A DNA stretch of 50,284 bases from contig NZ_JAFMPX010000026.1 in assembly GCF_017353415.1 (NCBI RefSeq), positions 1 to 50,284 of the forward strand, written 5' to 3'. Position 1 is the first letter of the stretch. Each line of letters starts with the position of its first letter. The notes under the pieces are model-generated. The model was not told the DNA's origin. It made no database searches and saw only the letters and a list, made by a program, of their open reading frames with translations. The DNA comes from Arthrobacter sp. E3 (lineage in GTDB: Bacteria > Actinomycetota > Actinomycetes > Actinomycetales > Micrococcaceae). This document shows positions 16,243-25,375 of the stretch, piece after piece. The translations under genes were made by a program, and so were the position numbers.

Positions 16243-16258
16243 TAGAACAAACATTCGA
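16243..16258 (-). promoter_or_regulatory. LexA (SOS) box upstream of umuD
   Basis: TAGAACAAACATTCGA differs at two positions from the actinobacterial LexA consensus TCGAAC-N4-GTTCGA. It lies just upstream of, and touching, the AGGAGG ribosome binding site of umuD. DNA-damage induction through LexA is inferred from the match and the gene it controls. Confidence 0.7.
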
Positions 16259-16402
16259 CATTCAAGCGTACCACCGCAGCCGCAGCACCGGAGTTCCGCC
16301 TGCGTCAATCCGTGGTTAAGCCGAGGGCGGGACATGATCGCATGGACTAGGCAAGCGGTTGGACACTCGCTTAGGGTGGGAAACGGACGAAAGGAGCATT
16401 TC

Positions 16403-17182
16403 ATGAAGAAAATCCTCATGGTACTGACCAGCGTTTCCGAGATTGCTGACACCGGCGAGAAGACCGGCTACAACGTGGCCGAGGCCGCACATCCCTGGAA
16501 GGTTTTCAAGGATTCCGGGCATTTCGTGGACTTCGCCTCCATCAAGGGCGGCCAGCCCCCACGCGACACGGTGGACTCCGAGGATCCCATTCAGGTTGCG
16601 TTCACGGAGGACGAGACCACGCGCGCAGGCCTCTACAACACGGCCCGCATCGACGTCGTTGACCCCGAACAGTACGACGCGCTCTACCTCGTGGGGGGCC
16701 ATGGCACCATGTGGGACTTCCCGGACAGCGAAGGCCTGCAGAATCTTGTGGCCAGCGTCTACAACGCGGGCGGAGTGGTGGGCGCAGTCTGCCACGGACC
16801 AGCCGGCCTGGTGAATGTGAAATTGGAGAATGGGATCCACCTCGTCAATGGCAGAAAGGTGGCTGCCTTCACCAACGAGGAAGAGGTTGCCGCGGGCAAG
16901 GACAAAGTCATCCCCTTCTTCCTGGCAGACCGGCTCGAGGAACAGGGCGCAACCCACGTCGCCGCCGACGTCTTCGAGGAGAAGGTGGTGGTTGATGAGC
17001 GCTTGGTGACAGGCCAGAACCCAGCGTCCGCGGCTGGTGTGGCCAAGGAAATGGAGAAGCTTTTGGCCGAGGTCATCCACCAGGAAAAGGCTGAGGAACA
17101 GCACGAGGCAGAAGCCCTGCGTGCGGAGAAGGACGCCGAGAAGGAAGCCAAGAAGGCTGCCGCGGAAGCCGCGGAGCACTGA
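16403..17182 (+). CDS. DJ-1/PfpI family protein (Hsp31-like)
   Basis: This 259-residue protein of the class I glutamine amidotransferase-like fold begins MKKILMVLTSVSEI. The region ALYLVGGHGTMWDFPDSEGL and the nucleophile elbow GAVCHGPAGL (Cys near residue 130) match the Hsp31/DJ-1 group of chaperone/deglycase/glyoxalase-like proteins. The last ~40 residues are a charged, repetitive Lys/Glu/Ala helix (EKAEEQHEAEALRAEKDAEK) not part of the catalytic fold. AAGGAG lies before the ATG at 16403, and a hairpin terminator follows. Stress protection is the likely role; the exact activity is not resolved by sequence. Confidence 0.88.
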   Translation: MKKILMVLTSVSEIADTGEKTGYNVAEAAHPWKVFKDSGHFVDFASIKGGQPPRDTVDSEDPIQVAFTEDETTRAGLYNTARIDVVDPEQYDALYLVGGHGTMWDFPDSEGLQNLVASVYNAGGVVGAVCHGPAGLVNVKLENGIHLVNGRKVAAFTNEEEVAAGKDKVIPFFLADRLEEQGATHVAADVFEEKVVVDERLVTGQNPASAAGVAKEMEKLLAEVIHQEKAEEQHEAEALRAEKDAEKEAKKAAAEAAEH

Positions 17183-17216
17183 CGCTACGAGCACAGTGGC
17201 CCCGACCGGGCACTGA

Positions 17217-17258
17217 AACTGACGGCCACCTTGAAACCCGAGGGGCCGTCAGTTTTCG
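17217..17258 (+). terminator. Rho-independent terminator
   Basis: AACTGACGGCC (17217-17227) pairs with GGCCGTCAGTT (17244-17254) and runs into a T-rich stretch, 34 bases after the stop of the DJ-1/PfpI gene. Confidence 0.8.
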
Positions 17259-17369
17259 TTTCCGCCACGACTGGCAGCCACGGGCGGCAATTGGCGGCAA
17301 ACATGCTTGGGATGAACCGGTGCTGGCTCACCGTTAGGTGTTGGTGTCCGGGAGTTCTACGGTTGTGGT

Positions 17370-18629
17370 GTGGGAAGAAGAAAGAGCGCGGACAAGGTTC
17401 CAACTGCAGTGGGTGGCCCGTGGGAAGGCCACCTGCAGGGCAGCAACGGATACCGCAGGGTCCTGGCAGCACTTGCATGTTCGGGCGTGGCGACGTTTGC
17501 GCAGCTGTATTCGGTGCAGGGCCTACTGCCACTGATGTCACGCGATCTGGGCATCACCGCCGCGCAGGCAGCCCTGTCCGTTTCAGCCGCCACAGTGGGG
17601 CTGGCCATCGCCGTGTTGCCGTGGTCTTTTGCTGCCGACCGGCTTGGCAGGGTCCGCACCATGGGTTTGGCGGTGGTCATGGCAACGATTCTGGGCTTAA
17701 TGGTCCCTGCTGCCCCTACTTTCGAAATTCTCCTCCTGCTGCGTGTTCTCGAAGGTGCTGCGCTGGGCGGGGTTCCCGCACTTGCCATCGCCTACCTGAC
17801 CGAAGAGATCAGCCCCCGGCATGCAGGAGCGGCAGCCGGTGTCTACGTGGCCGGCACCACTATCGGCGGGCTTTCCGGCCGATTGATTGCCGGGCCCGTG
17901 GCAGAAATTGCAGGGTGGCGCATGGGCACCCTGGTTGTCTCCCTGTGCGCTGCGGCTGCCGCCGTCGGCTTTCTCATGCTGGCCCCCAAGCCCCGCGGCT
18001 TTGTGCCGGTGTCAACCTCCGGCGGCTTTGGCGGGGTCCTGCGCAAGCTGGTCCCGCAGTTGCGTAACAAGTCCCTGTTGGCCCTGTATGCCCAGGCTTT
18101 CTTGCTGATGGGCTCCTTTGTCAGCGTCTACAACTACCTGGGCTTCCGGCTGGAGGCGCCACCCTATCTTTTGCCGGCTTCCGCCATAGCGTTGCTGTTC
18201 CTGGCTTATCTGTCCGGGACGGTGTCTTCGCGTGCCGTTGCCGGACTGGCCACTCGGTTTGGCAAGCGCGCCATTCTCCTTGCATCCACCGGCGTGATGG
18301 TGGCTGGCTTGGCCCTGACGCTGGCCCATCCGCTTGCAGTTATTCTGGTGGGGCTGGTGCTGTTCACGGCTGGCTTTTTTGGCGCCCACAGCATCGCCTC
18401 CGGATGGACGGGAGCGCTGGCCGTCACTGGCCGGGCCCAGGCATCTTCGTTGTACAATCTCAGCTATTACGCCGGTTCGAGCCTGGTGGGCTGGAGTGCC
18501 GGTTTCGTCTTTCAACAGTTTGGCTGGACGGCCATGGCTGGTGCCCTGGCGGTGCTGGCGGCTCTGGCCGTTGCGGCTGCGTTGGGGCTGCTTCCCGGCC
18601 GGCAGCCCCGCAGACGGCCTACCCAATAA
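17370..18629 (+). CDS. MFS transporter
   Basis: This 419-residue protein has twelve predicted hydrophobic helices. The loop between helices 2 and 3 is ADRLGRVRTMG, the major facilitator signature, and ALAIAYLTEEISPRHAGAAAGVYVAGTTIGG forms helices 4-5 as in drug/metabolite antiporters resembling E. coli YnfM. The substrate is unknown. The GTG at 17370 has GGAG about 16 bases upstream; a start further in is possible but would trim only the cytosolic N-terminus. It stands alone between the DJ-1 terminator and a pseudogene. Confidence 0.88.
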   Translation: MGRRKSADKVPTAVGGPWEGHLQGSNGYRRVLAALACSGVATFAQLYSVQGLLPLMSRDLGITAAQAALSVSAATVGLAIAVLPWSFAADRLGRVRTMGLAVVMATILGLMVPAAPTFEILLLLRVLEGAALGGVPALAIAYLTEEISPRHAGAAAGVYVAGTTIGGLSGRLIAGPVAEIAGWRMGTLVVSLCAAAAAVGFLMLAPKPRGFVPVSTSGGFGGVLRKLVPQLRNKSLLALYAQAFLLMGSFVSVYNYLGFRLEAPPYLLPASAIALLFLAYLSGTVSSRAVAGLATRFGKRAILLASTGVMVAGLALTLAHPLAVILVGLVLFTAGFFGAHSIASGWTGALAVTGRAQASSLYNLSYYAGSSLVGWSAGFVFQQFGWTAMAGALAVLAALAVAAALGLLPGRQPRRRPTQ

Positions 18630-18774
18630 CCGCTTTTGAGCACCGCACCCCCTCCTGCACTGGGCATACCCCATCAAATCCTGACGCCACAGTTACAGTG
18701 AAGTCAGAAACTAGAACCATCCAGGAAGCCAAAGTTAACGTTGCCCGAACCAGTGTCAGCAGGTGCAGGTCCTG

Positions 18775-19569
18775 ATGGCTGGCGTGGATATTGTTGTCAT
18801 TGTGCTGCTGAGTATTGCCGGAATGTTGTTTCTGACCCTTCAGTCAGGGCTTGCAGCAACAGTGGTGCGGCGCGTGGTTGCCGTACCGATCGGCTGGCTG
18901 AGCTCCATAGCCGTCGGCTTCGTCATGAGCGCCGCCATGGGGCCGAGCGTCCAGTAATTGCTTCGCGCGGGGACAGACCAAAATCCCAACGGTCTGAACG
19001 TGGCCCGCACCGTGGCAATGCTGTTCCTGATATTGGCCATCGGTTGGATTTTTGCCCTCGGCGTCGCCGCACTGGTGTACTTCGAGGCAGCTTTCCCCAC
19101 AGGCACCCTGCGGAGTTTCAGCCAGATATTTACCGGATGGGAGGCTCGACGGCGGCGCGCCCGCCGCTATGCGTTCGTCCCCTCCATCGCGGTGCGCCAC
19201 GGATTGGGCGCCCGGCTTCGTGGGGTCGGCCACGATGACGGGTTCGCCCAAGACGCGAAAATCGCCCAAGCTTTGCGCAACGCACTCAATAAAGCCGGCG
19301 TCGCCTTTATCAAAATGGGCCCGATGCTATCTACTGGGGTGGATCTGCTTCCGGGGGTTTACATCCGCGAACTGGAGTACTGCAAACCAAAGCTTCCCCT
19401 GCTCAACCGTCTTCCACGCCTCATCAACAAAATCAGCGAAGACTTGGAACAAGGCCGCTTCTCCATGAACGTACGGGTTTTGGGCCACTCCTTGGATCGC
19501 AGCTTCCTCACGGGGTTGTTCCAACAGCTCATTGTGATGCTGGTCTTCAGAAACGGTACCGACGACTAA
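18775..19569 (+). pseudogene. ABC1/UbiB (AarF) kinase-like gene, decayed
   Basis: The 5' part encodes the N-terminal membrane segments seen in long actinobacterial AarF proteins and is stopped by TAA at 18955-18957. The same frame then continues with two more hydrophobic segments. Next comes ALRNALNKAGVAFIKMGPMLSTGVDLLP, a recognisable but altered form of the family's LGPTFVKLGQMLSTRPDLLP motif. After IRELEYCKPKLP the sequence jumps to RISEDLEQGRFSM-like C-terminal sequence (INKISEDLEQGRFSMNVRVL). The kinase catalytic core is therefore missing. With about 264 codons instead of more than 500, one nonsense codon and a large internal deletion, I call it a pseudogene. Confidence 0.8.
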
Positions 19570-19624
19570 CTCCCACCTGCAGAAATTTCACCCCGGCAGC
19601 GACGCAAAGTGCTTGGATAGAAGC

Positions 19625-20119
19625 ATGTCACTGCTCATTGTGCTGCGCGGCAATTCCGGCTCCGGCAAGAGCACGTTGGCCCAAGCGCTGCAACGCGAAC
19701 TCGGTGCCGTCTGGATTGAGCAGGACTACTTTCGCCGGACTGTCCTGGGCGAAGTAGGCAACTACTCCCCGCTCACAATTGAGCTCATTGAACAGACGGT
19801 TGCACTGACGCTGAGCCACGACCGCACGGTTATTGCCGATGGCATGTTCAATGCCCGTAAATATAGTGCAAGCTTCAATACGCTGCGCGGGGCACATGCG
19901 GGGCACAGCTTGTTCTACGCCTACGACCTCACCTTGGCGGACACCCTTCGCCGCCATGCCACACGACCGCGCAAACAGGCGAGTTTTGGCGAGCAGGACA
20001 TGCGCGGCTGGTACCACGGGTGGGACCCGTTGAACGGCATCGAAGAGCAGCGGATTTCAGCGCACGAATCTCTTGGCGAAGCAATGGCCCGCATACTGGA
20101 CGATGTCCGGAACCTCTGA
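19625..20119 (+). CDS. P-loop kinase (AAA family ATPase)
   Basis: This 164-residue nucleotide-binding protein has a Walker A motif at residues 10-18 (GNSGSGKST). IEQDYFRRTVLG follows, giving the acidic position of small-molecule kinases, then TVIADGMFNARKY as a probable Walker B strand. The lid region is TLRRHATRPRKQASFGEQDMRGWY. It resembles zeta-toxin/gluconate-kinase-like small kinases, but the substrate is unknown. The ATG at 19625 is preferred over an upstream GTG or TTG because the P-loop strand starts immediately. It is separated by about 55 bp from the preceding pseudogene and is convergent with the ferritin-fold gene. Confidence 0.8.
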   Translation: MSLLIVLRGNSGSGKSTLAQALQRELGAVWIEQDYFRRTVLGEVGNYSPLTIELIEQTVALTLSHDRTVIADGMFNARKYSASFNTLRGAHAGHSLFYAYDLTLADTLRRHATRPRKQASFGEQDMRGWYHGWDPLNGIEEQRISAHESLGEAMARILDDVRNL

Positions 20120-20146
20120 GCCGCCCGTGAGGCGGGCTAATCCGAG

Positions 20147-20851
20147 TTAGGCGGTCAGTCCCAAAAGGCTCATCCGTTTGGAGTGATTGCGCGTCAGCGT
20201 CCTGAGAATTTTTGTCACTTCGGCCGCAGCCTGCTCGTGGGTGGCGTCAGGGCGCAGCCCCACCAGGAAGCTGTGCTTGGCTCCGATGTGCTGCACCTGG
20301 CTCAGCGCCTCCCCCACGAGCCGGCGGCCCCATAGTGCAAGCCGGGAGGAAAGCCGCGGATCTTCGGCCAGCATCTTCTTCAACATGGACGTCAGCCGTT
20401 CCACTTGTTCATCGCTGGTGCGCACTTGGGCGATCGCTTCACGGGTGGGCGCATCCAGGTGCTCCGCAATGGCCGCATAGAACTCCTCGGTGATCGTTTC
20501 CACCACATAGGCCTTCATAAGCGACTCATGCCAGTCTGCCGGCCGGGTGCGCTCGTGGAACGCATCCACCATGCGCTGGTAGGGCGCCATGGCCAGTTCC
20601 GGATCCATGCCCATGGCTTCCAGGCGTGCACACATCGCTTCATAATGGCCAAATTCCGAGACCGCCATTTTCCCCAACACTGCCTTGTCGCTCAATGAAG
20701 GCGAGTGCCGCGCGTCAGCTGCCAGACGCTCAAACGCGGAGAGTTCCCCATACGCAATACTGCCGAGCAGATCCACCACAAAAGTGTCATAGCGGGCCCG
20801 TAGTTCCCCGGCAGTTACGTAATCATCGGCGTCGGATGCTGAAATACTCAT
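20147..20851 (-). CDS. Ferritin-like fold protein (MiaE-like, actinobacterial)
   Basis: This 234-residue, almost entirely helical protein has repeated Glu and Glu-x-x-His positions (AYGELSAFERLA, KMAVSEFGHYEAM, ETITEEFYAAIAEHL, TSDEQVERL) that form a di-iron site in ferritin-like proteins. Proteins of this kind are annotated in actinobacteria as tRNA-hydroxylase-like or simply ferritin-like. They often lie beside an RNB ribonuclease and a DEAD-box helicase, as here. A role in RNA metabolism is only suggested by the neighbours. It is divergent from the ribonuclease gene, with 65 bp between the starts. Confidence 0.82.
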   Translation of the reverse strand: MSISASDADDYVTAGELRARYDTFVVDLLGSIAYGELSAFERLAADARHSPSLSDKAVLGKMAVSEFGHYEAMCARLEAMGMDPELAMAPYQRMVDAFHERTRPADWHESLMKAYVVETITEEFYAAIAEHLDAPTREAIAQVRTSDEQVERLTSMLKKMLAEDPRLSSRLALWGRRLVGEALSQVQHIGAKHSFLVGLRPDATHEQAAAEVTKILRTLTRNHSKRMSLLGLTA

Positions 20852-20916
20852 AGGCCCCAGCGTAGTGCTTGCCGCGCCGCCCTTGTTCTTGGGATGGAAT
20901 CGTTTACGCTGAAACC

Positions 20917-22401
20917 GTGCCGTACTCCCATATTGGCGTCAGACGTAGCGCCGCCCAGCAGTCACTCGCCCAAGCACTGGCCGCCCTGAGTGAGGAGTTC
21001 AAACTCCCTGACGGCTTCACCCCCGATGTCCTGGCCGAAGTTGATGCCGTCATCGCCGGCCATGCCCTCCCCGCCCCGGATCTGACAGCGCTGCCGTTCA
21101 TCACCATCGACCCTGCAGACTCACAGGACCTCGATCAGGCAATGTACCTGGCGCGCAGCGACGACGGCTATGTGGTCCACTACGCCATTGCCGACGTTCC
21201 CGCTTTCGTGCCGCCCGGAGGCCCGCTGGACTCGGAGACGCGCCGCCGCGGCCAGACCATCTACACTCCCGGTCAGCGCATCCCACTGCATCCGCTGACC
21301 CTGAGTGAGGGCGCCGCGAGCCTATTCGCCGACGACACCCGCTCCGCGTTCGTCTGGGAAATCCACCTGGCCGCAGACGGCTCCCAGACCAGCTGCAGCG
21401 TTCGACGCGCCACGGTGCGCAGCATCGCCAAGCTCGGATATGAGCAGGCCCAGGAAATGTACGACGCCGGGAACGCACCTAGCGCCTATGCCGGCACCTT
21501 GGAGCTGCTGGCCGAGATCGGGACGAAGCGCATCGAGCTGGAACGCGCCCGCGGCGGTGCCAGCCTGAACGTGCCAGCACAGGAAGTGGAGTTCACGGAC
21601 GGCCGCTACGTCCTGCAATTTCGGCCCAACCTGCCCATTGAGGACTGGAACGCCCAAATTTCCCTGCTCACGGGAATGGCCGCGGCCCAGGTCATGATCA
21701 AGGGCAAGGTGGGCATTTTGCGCACCATGCCGCCACCTGATGAGGAAGCCATTGCCGCCTACCGTGCGCGAACCGTGGCGCTGGGTAATCCGTGGGGCAC
21801 GGACATGGCCTACGGCCAGTACCTGCGCACGCTGAACACCGAAGACCCCAAGGATCTGGCGCTCATGCATGCAGCCACCACCTTGTTCAGAGGTGCCGGC
21901 TACACGCCCTTCAACGGTGAAGTCCCGGAAAAGGTTCTCCAGGCTGCCGTGGCAGCGCCCTATGCGCACACCACCGCTCCACTGCGCCGCCTCGTGGATC
22001 GTTTTGTGCTGGCCATCTGCGCGTCCCTGTGTTCCAACGAGGACGTCCCGGCATGGGCCATTGACTCGCTGGATGAACTGCCGGACATCATGAATGCCTC
22101 CAATCAGCTGGCCGCGAAGGTGGACAGGGCAGCCATTGACACCGTCGAAGCAGCACTGTTGCGTCACTTCGTGGGAGACGAGTTTGACGCCGTCGTGCTT
22201 TCCGGGCCGAAGAACAACGGACGCAGCTCAAAGGCATCCGCCGCCCGCAGCACCATCCAGATTTCCGTCCCTGCTGTGACAGGTTATTGCGAAGGGGCGC
22301 TGGAGCCAGGCACCATGGTGCGCGTCAAGCTGGTCAAGGCGGACATCGCCACCCGCACCATCACCTTTGTACCTGCCGCATCCACCCCCATCCGGAGCTA
22401 G
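20917..22401 (+). CDS. RNB domain ribonuclease (RNase II/R family)
   Basis: This 494-residue protein has the RNB catalytic domain. FITIDPADSQDLDQAMYLAR carries the conserved aspartates that bind Mg2+ in RNase II/R. It continues with YAIADVPAFVPPGGPLDSE, RRGQTIYTPGQRIPLHP and, near the C terminus, APYAHTTAPLRRLVDRFV, the YxHxTSPxRRxxD motif. Cold-shock and S1 domains of full-size RNase R are absent, as is usual for the short actinobacterial form. GTG 20917 is chosen since an upstream TTG (20869) adds an unrelated stretch. Expected role: 3' to 5' RNA degradation. A hairpin at 22571 may end the transcript. Confidence 0.88.
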   Translation: MPYSHIGVRRSAAQQSLAQALAALSEEFKLPDGFTPDVLAEVDAVIAGHALPAPDLTALPFITIDPADSQDLDQAMYLARSDDGYVVHYAIADVPAFVPPGGPLDSETRRRGQTIYTPGQRIPLHPLTLSEGAASLFADDTRSAFVWEIHLAADGSQTSCSVRRATVRSIAKLGYEQAQEMYDAGNAPSAYAGTLELLAEIGTKRIELERARGGASLNVPAQEVEFTDGRYVLQFRPNLPIEDWNAQISLLTGMAAAQVMIKGKVGILRTMPPPDEEAIAAYRARTVALGNPWGTDMAYGQYLRTLNTEDPKDLALMHAATTLFRGAGYTPFNGEVPEKVLQAAVAAPYAHTTAPLRRLVDRFVLAICASLCSNEDVPAWAIDSLDELPDIMNASNQLAAKVDRAAIDTVEAALLRHFVGDEFDAVVLSGPKNNGRSSKASAARSTIQISVPAVTGYCEGALEPGTMVRVKLVKADIATRTITFVPAASTPIRS

Positions 22402-22735
22402 TGGCTGGGCCGACAGAGTGGCTGGGTGGCTGGCAATAATGGCTTTAACTTCGCGCCCGCGGGGGAATTAGGCTGCGTGCCGTTAGACTAAAAGGGTAGA
22501 CATGGATGCCCGGTCGTTGATTGATAGTTTTTAGTTCAACAAACCCGCCCCTACGCGCGTCTTTTTAGTTCCTCCCCCACCCGCCTTTCCGGCGATGGGA
22601 GGGCAAGTTTTTGTTAGCCCGCGATCGGCTTCCCTAAGATTGTGCCGCCGTCCCCGGCTCCGTGAGGCCCATCATTGCGCCCGCGTTGAGCCCAGGCAGG
22701 AAGCACCTTGTATAGACGAATTGAACGGTAAGCAT
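22402..22735 (+). promoter_or_regulatory. Leader region of the DEAD-box helicase gene
   Basis: This 334-base gap has TAGACT at 22484-22489, a good actinobacterial -10 element though I see no strong -35. It also has a terminator-like hairpin at 22571-22612. If transcription starts near 22496, the helicase mRNA would have a leader of about 240 bases containing that hairpin, allowing attenuation. Long leaders are known for cold-induced RNA helicases; here this is inferred. Confidence 0.4.
22571..22612 (+). terminator. Terminator-like hairpin before the helicase gene
   Basis: CCTCCC (22571-22576) pairs with GGGAGG (22597-22602), and inside it CGCC pairs with GGCG around TTTCC. The stem is followed by GCAAGTTTTT. 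It may end the RNB ribonuclease transcript or act as an attenuator. Confidence 0.6.
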
Positions 22736-24379
22736 TTGAGCATTGAAGCAGATTCCCTCCTGCAGGCTGAAGACAGCAGCGAGAAAGTCGAAATTGACGG
22801 CACACTGAGCAGCAACGAGCCTCCCCGCCAGGAAGAGAAGGAAACGTTCGCCAGCTTCGGCGTGCACCATGAGATCGTTTCCTCACTGACCGAGGCCGGC
22901 ATCATCCACCCCTTCCCCATCCAGGCCATGACGTTGCCCATCGCCTTGACCGGACACGACATCATTGGCCAAGCCAAGACCGGAACGGGCAAGACGCTCG
23001 GCTTCGGCATCCCGGCCCTGAACCGAATCGTGGCCCCGAAGGATGAGGGCTTTGAGAAGCTCGCAGCGCCGGGCGCACCCCAGGCCATGATCATCGTGCC
23101 CACACGCGAACTTGCCGTGCAGGTTGCCGGTGACCTGGTCACAGCGTCCAAGCACCGCGGCATCCGCATCGCCACCATTTACGGTGGCCGCGCCTACGAG
23201 CCGCAGATCGAGGCCCTGCAAAAGGGTGTTGAACTGGTTGTTGGCACCCCGGGCCGCTTGATCGACCTGCTCAAGCAGCGCCACTTGAACGTTAAGCACG
23301 TTCGCATCGTGATCCTTGACGAGGCCGACGAAATGCTCGATCTGGGCTTCCTGCCCGACGTTGAGACGCTGATTTCCGGAACCCCGGCCGTGCGCCAAAC
23401 CATGCTTTTCTCGGCCACCATGCCCGGCCCGGTCGTGGCCATGGCACGCCGTTACATGACCCAGCCCACGCACATCCGTGCTGCTGATCCCGACGACGAG
23501 GGCCTGACAAAGCGCGACATCCGCCAGCTGATCTACCGCGCCCACAACCTTGACAAGATCGAGGTGCTGGCCCGCATCCTGCAGGCCAACGGCCGCGGCC
23601 GCAGCATTATTTTCACGAAGACCAAACGCACGGCAGCGAAGGTTGCAGAGGAATTGGTTGACCGCGGATTCGCCGCCGCTGCCATCCACGGCGACCTGGG
23701 CCAGGGCGCCCGCGAGCAGGCTCTGCGTGCTTTCCGCAACAACAAGGTTGATGTGCTTGTCGCCACCGACGTCGCAGCTCGCGGCATCGATGTGGATGAC
23801 GTCACGCACGTGGTGAACTACCAGTGCGTCGAGGACGAAAAGATCTACCTGCACCGCGTGGGCCGTACTGGCCGTGCAGGCAACAAGGGCACGGCCGTGA
23901 CATTCGTCGACTGGGATGATATGCCGCGCTGGGCCTTGATCAACAAGGCCTTGGGCCTCAGCGTTCCTGAACCCGTTGAGACGTACTCGTCCTCACCGCA
24001 CCTGTACACCGACCTTGACATTCCTGCCGGAACCAAGGGCCGCCTGCCGCGCAACCAGCGCACGCACGCCGGCATTGACGCAGAGGTTCTTGAGGATCTC
24101 GGCGAGACCGGCAAGCGCAACTCCCCCAAGTCTGAGGCCCCCCGTGGTGGAAACCGCGGAGGCAACCGCTCGGGTGCCCGTCATGGTGAGAAGCGTCGCG
24201 AAGAGTCCGGCGCCGGTGATAAGCACGACGGCGGGCGTAACCGCCGTCGTACATCCACCGAAACTGCCGCACCAGCTGAGGGCGGCGCTCCCGCCGAGGC
24301 TCGCGCAGCACGCCCCAGGCGCAGCCGCACCCGTCGCCGCAACGGCGAAGTCGTGGCACAGCAGGACAGCGGCGAGTAA
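22736..24379 (+). CDS. DEAD-box ATP-dependent RNA helicase
   Basis: All helicase motifs are present: Q motif (FASFGVHHEIV ... HPFPIQ), AKTGTGKT, PTRELAVQV, TPGRLIDL, DEAD in LDEADEMLDLGF, SAT, and in the second domain ATDVAARGIDVDDVTHV and HRVGRTGRAG. A basic Arg/Gly-rich tail of about 100 residues (RGGNRGGNRSGARH and similar) should bind RNA. The protein unwinds RNA, probably in ribosome assembly or mRNA decay together with the RNB ribonuclease upstream. The start is uncertain: TTG 22736 or TTG 22721 are likely; an ATG at 22595 lies inside a hairpin. A long inverted repeat follows the stop. Confidence 0.92.
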   Translation: MSIEADSLLQAEDSSEKVEIDGTLSSNEPPRQEEKETFASFGVHHEIVSSLTEAGIIHPFPIQAMTLPIALTGHDIIGQAKTGTGKTLGFGIPALNRIVAPKDEGFEKLAAPGAPQAMIIVPTRELAVQVAGDLVTASKHRGIRIATIYGGRAYEPQIEALQKGVELVVGTPGRLIDLLKQRHLNVKHVRIVILDEADEMLDLGFLPDVETLISGTPAVRQTMLFSATMPGPVVAMARRYMTQPTHIRAADPDDEGLTKRDIRQLIYRAHNLDKIEVLARILQANGRGRSIIFTKTKRTAAKVAEELVDRGFAAAAIHGDLGQGAREQALRAFRNNKVDVLVATDVAARGIDVDDVTHVVNYQCVEDEKIYLHRVGRTGRAGNKGTAVTFVDWDDMPRWALINKALGLSVPEPVETYSSSPHLYTDLDIPAGTKGRLPRNQRTHAGIDAEVLEDLGETGKRNSPKSEAPRGGNRGGNRSGARHGEKRREESGAGDKHDGGRNRRRTSTETAAPAEGGAPAEARAARPRRSRTRRRNGEVVAQQDSGE

Positions 24380-24401
24380 CCAGCATGTTCTAGCAGCGAG
24401 C

Positions 24402-24471
24402 AAAAATGCCGCAGTTTGACGAAAATGCCACGGTACAAACCCCGGCATTTTCGCCAAACTGCGGCATTTTT
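24402..24471. terminator. Bidirectional terminator
   Basis: A 28-base arm (24402-24429, starting AAAAATGCCGCAG) pairs with 24444-24471 with a single mismatch and a 14-base loop, flanked by A and T runs on either side. It serves the convergent helicase and PHP genes. Confidence 0.9.
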
Positions 24472-24526
24472 CGTTGAGTCCGCGTGTGCCTACCGCGTGT
24501 GCCTACAACCACTACCGGTGCACCGG

Positions 24527-25375
24527 CTACTGCAAGAACGGCTTAGTGCCCGTTCCGTGCCCCAAAATACGCTCCAAGGCTGATGGATCAGTCAGGTTTT
24601 CACCCAGCAGATTCGGCTTCCCCGCCCCATGGTAGTCGGAGGAGCCTGTCATGATCATGCCGGTTTCCGCCGCCAGTTTGCGCAGCCATTCACGGCCCTC
24701 GGGTGGGTTGTCCCGGTGATCGACCTCCAAGCCCAGCAGTCCGGCGTCGATCATGTCATGGAAGACCTCAGGTGGCGCCACCCGTCCCCTCGCCGCAGCG
24801 ACAGGGTGCGCAAACACGGGCACGCCGCCAGCAGCGCGCACCAGCTCCACTGCCTGGACGGGGTCCGGGGCATAGTGGCTGACAAAGTAGCGTGAACGCG
24901 AGGTCAAGATGCTGGCGAAGGCCTCACTTCGGTCTGCCACAACGCCAGCTGCAACCAGGGCGTCGGCAATGTGCGGGCGCCCAATCGTGGCACCTGGGGC
25001 CACGTGGTCGTTGACGTCCGCCCAGCTCAGCGGGTAGTCCTCGGAAAGGAGCTCCACCATGCGTTCGGCGCGGCTCAGGCGGGCAGTTCTGGCCTTGGTG
25101 ATCTCCTCCAGCAGTCCCGGGTGAGCCGGATCCTGCAGGTAGCAGAGCAGGTGAACGCTGACGCCACGGTCCGTCTTGCAGGAAATTTCCATACCCGGCA
25201 CCAGTCCCACCCCGTGCTCATGGGCCGCCTCCAGCGCCTCTGCCCAGCCAGCCGTGGAGTCGTGGTCAGTCAACGCCATGACGTCCAGGCGTGCCTGCGC
25301 GGCCGCGGCCACCAGCTCAGCCGGAGTCTGGGTGCCGTCGGAAATATTGGAATGGGTATGCAGATCGATCCTCAC
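24527..25375 (-). CDS. PHP domain phosphoesterase
   Basis: This 282-residue protein contains the PHP metal-binding motifs: MRIDLHTHSNISDGT at the N terminus, ALTDHDSTAGW near residue 37, GMEISC near residue 61, then GRPHIADAL, VPVFAHPVAA and TGSSDYHG near the C terminus. These His and Asp residues hold a trinuclear metal site. The closest characterised relatives hydrolyse 3',5'-nucleotide diphosphates or trim short RNAs (E. coli RNase AM/YciV); this function is inferred. It is of normal length with the ATG directly at the first motif. Confidence 0.9.
   Translation of the reverse strand: MRIDLHTHSNISDGTQTPAELVAAAAQARLDVMALTDHDSTAGWAEALEAAHEHGVGLVPGMEISCKTDRGVSVHLLCYLQDPAHPGLLEEITKARTARLSRAERMVELLSEDYPLSWADVNDHVAPGATIGRPHIADALVAAGVVADRSEAFASILTSRSRYFVSHYAPDPVQAVELVRAAGGVPVFAHPVAAARGRVAPPEVFHDMIDAGLLGLEVDHRDNPPEGREWLRKLAAETGMIMTGSSDYHGAGKPNLLGENLTDPSALERILGHGTGTKPFLQ

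Noticed and set aside
16193-16402. N-terminal extension of the DJ-1/PfpI frame
   Set aside because: It overlaps the umuD start and LexA box; a good AAGGAG and the domain start point to ATG 16403.
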